Of a DNA stretch of 46,003 nucleotides, positions 41,699 through 46,003 are shown piece after piece. Under the pieces are notes generated by a model. That model worked only from the letters and a program-made list of their open reading frames with translations, did not search any database and had not been told where the DNA came from. Position numbers and translations under genes: made by a program. Position 1 is the first letter of the stretch. Every line of letters begins with the position of its first letter. Origin of the DNA: Kofleriaceae bacterium (GTDB taxonomy: Bacteria > Myxococcota_A > Polyangia > Haliangiales > Haliangiaceae); contig JABFXX010000014.1 in NCBI GenBank assembly GCA_013368795.1, positions 1 to 46,003 on the forward strand. The letters run 5' to 3'.

Positions 41699-44056
41699 AT
41701 GGCCAACGAAGTCGCAAAAGGCAGCCCCGGTGCCGCGATCATTGCGGAGGAGGAGCGTCTGTTCGGCCAGGTTTCGGCACGCGTCGCGATGGGAGAGGAA
41801 GAGGACGGCAGGCCGCAAGTCGGCGCGTCGGACCTCGACCAGGACCTCCTGTCGCTGCGTGACCAGATCTCCGAAGCACGCGCCGAAGACCTCCCGCCGC
41901 TCGTCGAACAGATGACGCGCCTCGCGGCCCTCAGGGCTCGCCTCGGCGGCGGTCGCTCGCTGCCCGTCGACATCGCGTCGCCGTACTTCGCGCACCTCCG
42001 CCTCCGCGAGGGCGGCAAGAGCCGCGACGTCATGGTCGGCAAGCGCGGCTTCATCGATCGCCAGAGCAACGTGCAGATCGTCGACTGGCGCAACGCGCCT
42101 GTGTCGCGCATCTACTACCGCTACGAGGAAGGCGACGACTACGAGGAGGAGATCGCCGGCCGTCGCGTCGAGGGCCTCGTCGAGGCGCGCCGCAACGTCT
42201 CGATCGCGAAGGGCAACCTCCGCCGCATCGGCACGCCGCAGGGCACCTACCTCAAGAACGCCAGCGGCAACTGGGTCGAGGCCGTCGGCCAGATCGCGCC
42301 CGTCCTCCACGGCGGCATGGGCAAGGCCGCACGCCCGGTCGTCGCGCCCGGCCAGAAGGGCAAGCTCGGCATCCACCACGGCGTCGCGCGCGCCGACAAG
42401 TCGCTGCCCGAGATCGCCGCGCTGATCGACAAGGAGCAGTTCGAGCTCATCACGCAGCCGTCGAGCGGCATCGTCGTGATCCAGGGCGGTGCCGGCTCCG
42501 GCAAGACGACCGTCGCGCTCCACCGCGTCGCGTACCTCAACTTCCAGGATCCGCGCCGGTTCAAGCCGTCGAACACGCTGTTCGTCGTGCCCTCGCAAGC
42601 GCTCGTCCGCTACGTCGCGGGCGTGCTCCCCGCGCTCGGTGTCAGCGGCGTCCCCGTCGTCACGTACACCGGCTGGGCGCGCACGACGCGCATGCGCTGC
42701 TTCCCCGATTCGCCGACCAAGTACAACCTCGAGCCGCCCGATCAGGTCTCGCGCGTCAAGAAGCATCCCGCGATGCTGCGGATGCTCGAGCGCTGGGTCG
42801 AGACGCAGGCCGAGCAGATCGGCACCGAGCTCGCCGCGATCTCGCAGGACGCGCTCGCGCGCTGGAACGAGAAGGTCAAGCGCCCGCTCGTGCCGCGCCT
42901 GTCCGCGCTCGCATCCTGGACCAAGAAGACCGAGATGGAGCCGAACGTGCGCGTCGCGCTCGAAGGCTTCACCAAGCGCTGGAAGAAGCGCGCCGACGAC
43001 TGCGTGCTCGACTGGGCCGAGCTGATGACCGACCCCACGACGCTCAAGGCGGGCTTCGCGGGCTCCGACGTCAGCGACAAGGACATCGAGCGCCTCGTCG
43101 CGTGGGTGCGCCGCCAGCTCGCCAAGCCGCAGGCCGCGCCCGTCGACGAGGAAGGCAAGCCCGTGCTCGACAGCGAGGGCCAGCCCGTCGGTCCCGACGA
43201 GGACGATCCGGCCGGTCGGTTCGACGACGAGGACGACCCGCTGCTCCTCCGCATCTGCCAGCTCAAGCGCGGCGGCCTCATGCCCTCCGGCGGCGACGAG
43301 CTGTTCTACGAGCACGTCGCGATCGACGAGGCGCAGGACCGCAGCGCGCTCGAGGTCAAGGTCCTCGTCGAGGCCGTGCGCGCGCCGCACGACGATCCCG
43401 AGCACCGTTCGGTCACGATCGCCGGCGACACCGCGCAGCGCCTCGTGTTCGACAACAACTTCACCGGCTGGGCCGAGCTGCTCGAGCAGACCGGTCAGCC
43501 CGCGATCGTCCGCCCGCTCAAGCTCTCCTACCGCTCGACGGCGGAGGTCATGCTGCTCGCGCGCGAGATCCTCGGTCCCGAGCTCGCACCCGACGAGCCG
43601 CTCGCCGCGCGCCCGGGCGAGCCCGTCGAGCTCCACGAGTTCGGCGATCTCGGCGAGGCCGTCGCGTTCCTCGGCGATGCACTGCGCACGCTGATGGCGC
43701 GCGAGCCGACCGCGTCGTGCTGCGTGATCTCGCGCCACTCCGAGCAGGCCGACGCCTACTTCGAGGGCCTGCGCCGCGCCGAGGTGCCCGCGCTTCGCCG
43801 CGTGCGCCGCGACGAGTTCAACTTCCAGCCGGGCGTCGACATCACCGATGTCGCGCACGTGAAGGGCCTCGAGTTCGACTACGTCGTGATGGTCGACGTC
43901 AACGACACGAGCTACCCCGACGTGAACTGGGCGCGCCACCTCCTGCACATCGGCGTAACGCGCGCCGCGCACCAGCTGTGGCTCGTCTCGACCGGCGAGC
44001 CGAGCCCGCTGATCCCGAAGGCGCTCCGCGACGGCGGGCGCATGACCGTCGGGTAG
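41699..44056 (+). CDS. helD: HelD-like UvrD-family helicase / ATPase
   Basis: A 785-residue superfamily 1 ATPase. I start at ATG 41699, where the conserved N-terminus begins. An N-terminal coiled-coil-like region (about 10-85: EEERLFGQVSAR, LSLRDQISEARAEDL) is followed by the HelD signature SPYFAHLRLREGGKSRDVMV, GFIDRQSNVQIVDWRNAPVS and IYYRYEEGDDYEEE. Walker A is GGAGSGKT (263-270), Walker B HVAIDEAQDRSALE, motif III ITIAGDTAQR, and the C-terminal VKGLEFDYVVMVDVND then HIGVTRAAHQLWLV. HelD proteins detach stalled RNA polymerase from DNA and some confer rifampicin tolerance. A long acidic insert (DEDDPAGRFDDEDDP) lies near residues 500-515. Confidence 0.92.
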   Translation: MANEVAKGSPGAAIIAEEERLFGQVSARVAMGEEEDGRPQVGASDLDQDLLSLRDQISEARAEDLPPLVEQMTRLAALRARLGGGRSLPVDIASPYFAHLRLREGGKSRDVMVGKRGFIDRQSNVQIVDWRNAPVSRIYYRYEEGDDYEEEIAGRRVEGLVEARRNVSIAKGNLRRIGTPQGTYLKNASGNWVEAVGQIAPVLHGGMGKAARPVVAPGQKGKLGIHHGVARADKSLPEIAALIDKEQFELITQPSSGIVVIQGGAGSGKTTVALHRVAYLNFQDPRRFKPSNTLFVVPSQALVRYVAGVLPALGVSGVPVVTYTGWARTTRMRCFPDSPTKYNLEPPDQVSRVKKHPAMLRMLERWVETQAEQIGTELAAISQDALARWNEKVKRPLVPRLSALASWTKKTEMEPNVRVALEGFTKRWKKRADDCVLDWAELMTDPTTLKAGFAGSDVSDKDIERLVAWVRRQLAKPQAAPVDEEGKPVLDSEGQPVGPDEDDPAGRFDDEDDPLLLRICQLKRGGLMPSGGDELFYEHVAIDEAQDRSALEVKVLVEAVRAPHDDPEHRSVTIAGDTAQRLVFDNNFTGWAELLEQTGQPAIVRPLKLSYRSTAEVMLLAREILGPELAPDEPLAARPGEPVELHEFGDLGEAVAFLGDALRTLMAREPTASCCVISRHSEQADAYFEGLRRAEVPALRRVRRDEFNFQPGVDITDVAHVKGLEFDYVVMVDVNDTSYPDVNWARHLLHIGVTRAAHQLWLVSTGEPSPLIPKALRDGGRMTVG

Positions 44057-44143
44057 GCCGACCAGGAGCCGGGGCGCCGGCCGCGATCGGCGAGCATGCG
44101 AGGGCCGTGTGGACTGAAGCCCGGCTGGCCGGTGAAGGGGGCC

Positions 44144-44268
44144 GCCGGCATCGCGCCCCACCGCGGCCCTAGTGCTCAGCTCGTCATGACCAGAGGGCCC
44201 GCCGGCATCGCGCCCCACCGCGGCCTTCGTGCTGGTTGTTGACGGGCCCGCCACCGCGGCCTTCGTGC
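44144..44268 (+). repeat. short direct repeats, 25-bp unit, two full copies and one partial
   Basis: GCCGGCATCGCGCCCCACCG + CGGCC occurs at 44144-44168 and again, identically, at 44201-44225 (57 bases apart). A third copy at 44244-44268 has the flanks GGGCCCGCC and ACCGCGGCCTTCGTGC but lacks about 13 central bases. Outside the unit, the second and third copies also share the downstream CTTCGTGC. Confidence 0.8.
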
Positions 44269-44390
44269 CGAGCTCAAGTCGTGCGCAGTGATCGATGACC
44301 GCTCGACAGACGAGCGAGCGCGCCAGCTGCGCGTCGTGTCGGTCGAACGAGGCTTGCTGCAACGTGGAGCGTCGACGCGTGTGACGTGCG

Positions 44391-44516
44391 GACAGAATCG
44401 TTGGTCCTTCACGCGAAAAATCCGCGACGCATGAACGATTTCGATTGACGAGAATCATCGCGTCGCCTGGAGCGCGCTCGCGACTGACTTGCGGATCTTC
44501 GACGAGAATCGTTGCG
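44391..44516 (+). repeat. recurring GACGAGAATC-type motif, three copies about 55 bases apart
   Basis: GACAGAATCGTTG at 44391, GACGAGAATCATCGCG at 44447 and GACGAGAATCGTTGCG at 44501. The last two match at 14 of 16 bases. Roughly regular spacing of 54-56 bases suggests decayed tandem repeats or spaced protein sites rather than coding sequence. Confidence 0.5.
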
Positions 44517-44718
44517 GATGCGTATGCGCGATGATCACGAAGGTGGTGTCGATTTCGCTCGTCGCGGCTCGAATTCGCCCACAGATCGCACGCCGTAGCG
44601 CCGAAATTCGTCGTGCTAGAAAGTTCACTCGACGAACCACGTGCGTGCTGTTCGAGCGGCGCGCGCATTCGCAGGCTGAAGCTCCACCGAGCTCGTGCCG
44701 CGGGCAGAAAGGATCTGG

Positions 44719-46003
44719 ATGCTGGACGGAGAGAGGACGACGACGATCGGCAGCATTGACACGACCGGTGGCGATGCGACGACTCACGGGGGCAGGGTGA
44801 AGTCCTGGCAGTATGGACAGCGCCGCGGGCTTCAGCTGCAGGCGCAAGGCAACCAGCGGCAAAGCAAGCCGGCGCAAAGCAACCTGCCTCGCAGCAACGA
44901 GCGATCCAACGAACGATCCAACGCCGCGACCGACGAGGCGACCGACGAGGCGGCGCTCGCCGAGTGGCAGCTCGTCGATCGGCGCCTCCGTACCTATCGC
45001 CATCAGCGCGCGCAGCTCGACGCCGCAGAGCTGTTCGATCTCGTGCGTGCCGAGTCCATGAAGCTCCACTGGATGCTCGGACACTCGACGATGCTCGAGT
45101 ACATGGAATTCGCCCTCGGCTACACGCCGCACGTCGCGCGCGAGCGCTTGCGCGTCGCTCGTGCGCTGGTGCAGCTGCCCGCGACCAGTGGCGCGCTCGC
45201 GACCGGTCAGCTGCCGTTCTCCGCTGTGCGCGAGCTGACGCGCGTGGCGACCGAAGACACCGAGCGCGAATGGCTCGCACGTGCGCGTGACAAGACTGTG
45301 CACGAGATCGAAGAGATGGTTACCGGTCGCGCACCCGGCGATCGTCCCGACGATCCGGCGCGACCCGATCTGCGCGAGCGTCGGCTCGGCCTGTCACTGC
45401 CGCCGCAGGCCTTCGCGCTCTGGCGTCAGGCGCGCACGGAGCTCGCGAACGAGCGCGGTGCGGAGGTCACCGATGCCGACCTGCTCGAGACCCTGTGCCG
45501 CCGCTTCCTCGCGCCGGGAACCGGCGAGGCTGGCCCAACGCACCAGATCGCCTACACCCAGTGCCGTGACTGCAAGCGCGCGACGCAGAACGGCGCCGGC
45601 CGCGAGATCGACATCTCACCCGAGGTCTTCGACTCTGCTGCGTGCGACGCGCGCGTGATCGGTTCGGTCGATGGCTCGACAGTCTCGAAGGCGACGACGA
45701 CCGTTACAAAGCGCACGCGCGAGCAGGTGTTCGCGCGCGATCGCGGTCGCTGTCAGGTGCCCGGCTGCCGCGCGTCGCGGAACCTCCATATCCATCACAT
45801 CATCCCGCAGGAGGCAGGTGGACCGCACGCAATGTGGAATCTGCTCCTGATCTGCGGGGGGCATCACGTCGCCAATCACGCCGGACTCCTCTCCATCACG
45901 GGACGGGCCGGCTCGCGCGACGGACTCTCGATTCGCTGGACCTCTCGTCCGCCGTGGACGCCGGAGGAAGCTGCCGCATTCCGCAAGGAGATGGCCGAGG
46001 AGG
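44719..46003 (+). CDS. DUF222/HNH endonuclease domain protein, 3'-truncated by the window end
   Basis: The frame is open from ATG 44719 to the last base (428 codons), with AAAGGA 5 bases before the ATG. The N-terminal 70 residues are low complexity with tandem repeats (RSNERSNERSN, ATDEATDEA). The middle (about 90-270) is helical and matches the DUF222 / 13E12-repeat style (ELFDLVRAESMKLHWMLGHS, HVARERLRVARALVQLP, GQLPFSAVRELTRVATEDTE). A CxxC pair (QCRDCKRA) precedes the HNH nuclease: RTREQVFARDRGRCQVPGC, NLHIHHIIPQEAGGPHAMWN, LLLICGGHHVANH (His-His pair, Asn, His). Such genes are often multicopy and part of mobile or defence-associated repertoires; no partner gene is visible here. Confidence 0.88.
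   Translation, partial: MLDGERTTTIGSIDTTGGDATTHGGRVKSWQYGQRRGLQLQAQGNQRQSKPAQSNLPRSNERSNERSNAATDEATDEAALAEWQLVDRRLRTYRHQRAQLDAAELFDLVRAESMKLHWMLGHSTMLEYMEFALGYTPHVARERLRVARALVQLPATSGALATGQLPFSAVRELTRVATEDTEREWLARARDKTVHEIEEMVTGRAPGDRPDDPARPDLRERRLGLSLPPQAFALWRQARTELANERGAEVTDADLLETLCRRFLAPGTGEAGPTHQIAYTQCRDCKRATQNGAGREIDISPEVFDSAACDARVIGSVDGSTVSKATTTVTKRTREQVFARDRGRCQVPGCRASRNLHIHHIIPQEAGGPHAMWNLLLICGGHHVANHAGLLSITGRAGSRDGLSIRWTSRPPWTPEEAAAFRKEMAEE

Larger units (their letters stand above)
44057..44718. other. repeat-bearing intergenic region before the HNH gene
   Basis: About 660 bases without a convincing gene. The left half is very GC-rich and holds the 25-bp repeats listed below; the right half is clearly less GC-rich and contains recurring GAGAATC motifs. 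Two small ORFs (about 80-100 codons) exist here but have no ribosome site, no recognisable family and unusual composition. The contrast with the tightly packed genes elsewhere suggests past insertion or rearrangement next to the HNH gene. Confidence 0.6.

Noticed and set aside
44144..44516. CRISPR array
   Set aside because: Repeats are only two or three in number, partly deleted, and GC-rich without regular unique spacers; no cas genes are present.
44489..44800. Small plus-strand ORF of 103 codons before the HNH gene
   Set aside because: Arg/Ser/Cys-rich, no ribosome site, no family, and it overlaps the better-supported HNH start in another frame.
41648..45280. Open frame of about 1210 codons on the minus strand opposite helD and the HNH gene
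   Set aside because: It is antisense to two genes with clear motifs, has an Arg/Ala/Asp/His-rich composition typical of GC-rich shadow frames, no recognisable domain and no ribosome site.

Overview
The window is very GC-rich, almost fully coding and gene-dense on both strands. It looks like the chromosome of a myxobacterium-like organism (Myxococcota / former Deltaproteobacteria). That is an inference from several traits: many short Sec-lipoproteins, an NtrC-type two-component pair, a TonB/AgmX-like C-terminal domain fused to an oxygenase, PD40 and carboxypeptidase-regulatory-like surface proteins, GTG starts, and strong G/C third-position preference. I saw no rRNA, tRNA, CRISPR array, insertion sequence or phage gene.

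Layout. 1-3962 (+): the end of an operon with a TPR protein (cut by the window edge), a HupE/UreJ-type membrane protein, a lipoprotein, a secreted DUF4331 protein and a small lipoprotein. 3959-5122 (-): protein-L-isoaspartate methyltransferase and a universal stress protein. 5180-8882 (+): a histidine kinase / sigma-54 activator pair, a GNAT acetyltransferase and a Lys/Glu/Ala-rich exported protein. 8883-10462 (-): a 2OG-Fe(II) oxygenase with a TonB-like tail, and a TetR regulator. The TetR gene is divergent, across a clear dyad operator, from 10517-16111 (+): a ferritin-like metal-dependent hydrolase, an SDR, then a tyrosine/homogentisate catabolic set (FAH family, maiA, hpd, hmgA). 16108-17171 (-): a small exported protein and an FMN reductase. 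17223-21172 (+): msrA, a ceramidase-like lipoprotein interrupted by an in-frame TAG, and a CxxxxC flavoprotein disulfide reductase. 21169-22083 (-): a thrombospondin-type-3 lipoprotein. 22191-25339 (+): a tryptophan-rich beta-propeller lipoprotein and two tandem YXWGXW-type proteins. 25333-31102 (-): a 908-residue carboxypeptidase-regulatory-like repeat protein, a PD40 lipoprotein, pruA and a small lipoprotein. 31181-36888: a GH15 glucosidase, two GNATs, a MarR/DUF4336 divergon with two 16-bp operators, and a DUF3943 protein. 36872-41545 (-): an EEP-fold phosphatase lipoprotein, an outer-membrane protein, a lipoprotein, arginine decarboxylase speA and a membrane protein. 41699-46003 (+): a HelD-like helicase, a 660-bp repeat-bearing gap, and a DUF222/HNH endonuclease running off the window.

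How the genes fit together. The best-defined pathway is 4-hydroxyphenylpyruvate to homogentisate (hpd), to maleylacetoacetate (hmgA), to fumarylacetoacetate (maiA), to fumarate plus acetoacetate (FAH family), encoded as one run with overlapping or closely spaced genes. pruA (P5C to glutamate) and speA (arginine to agmatine) add amino-acid metabolism. Much of the rest is cell-envelope or secreted protein; I count nine likely lipoproteins.

The most notable observations are: (i) all eight convergent gene junctions have zero or negative spacing, three of them sharing a 4-bp double stop; (ii) the in-frame amber codon in the ceramidase-like gene; (iii) two near-perfect operator arrays with identifiable cognate regulators; (iv) the oxygenase-TonB-like fusion; (v) the TPR-HupE-DUF4331 block and the Trp-rich secreted cluster, which are the best candidates for poorly described systems.
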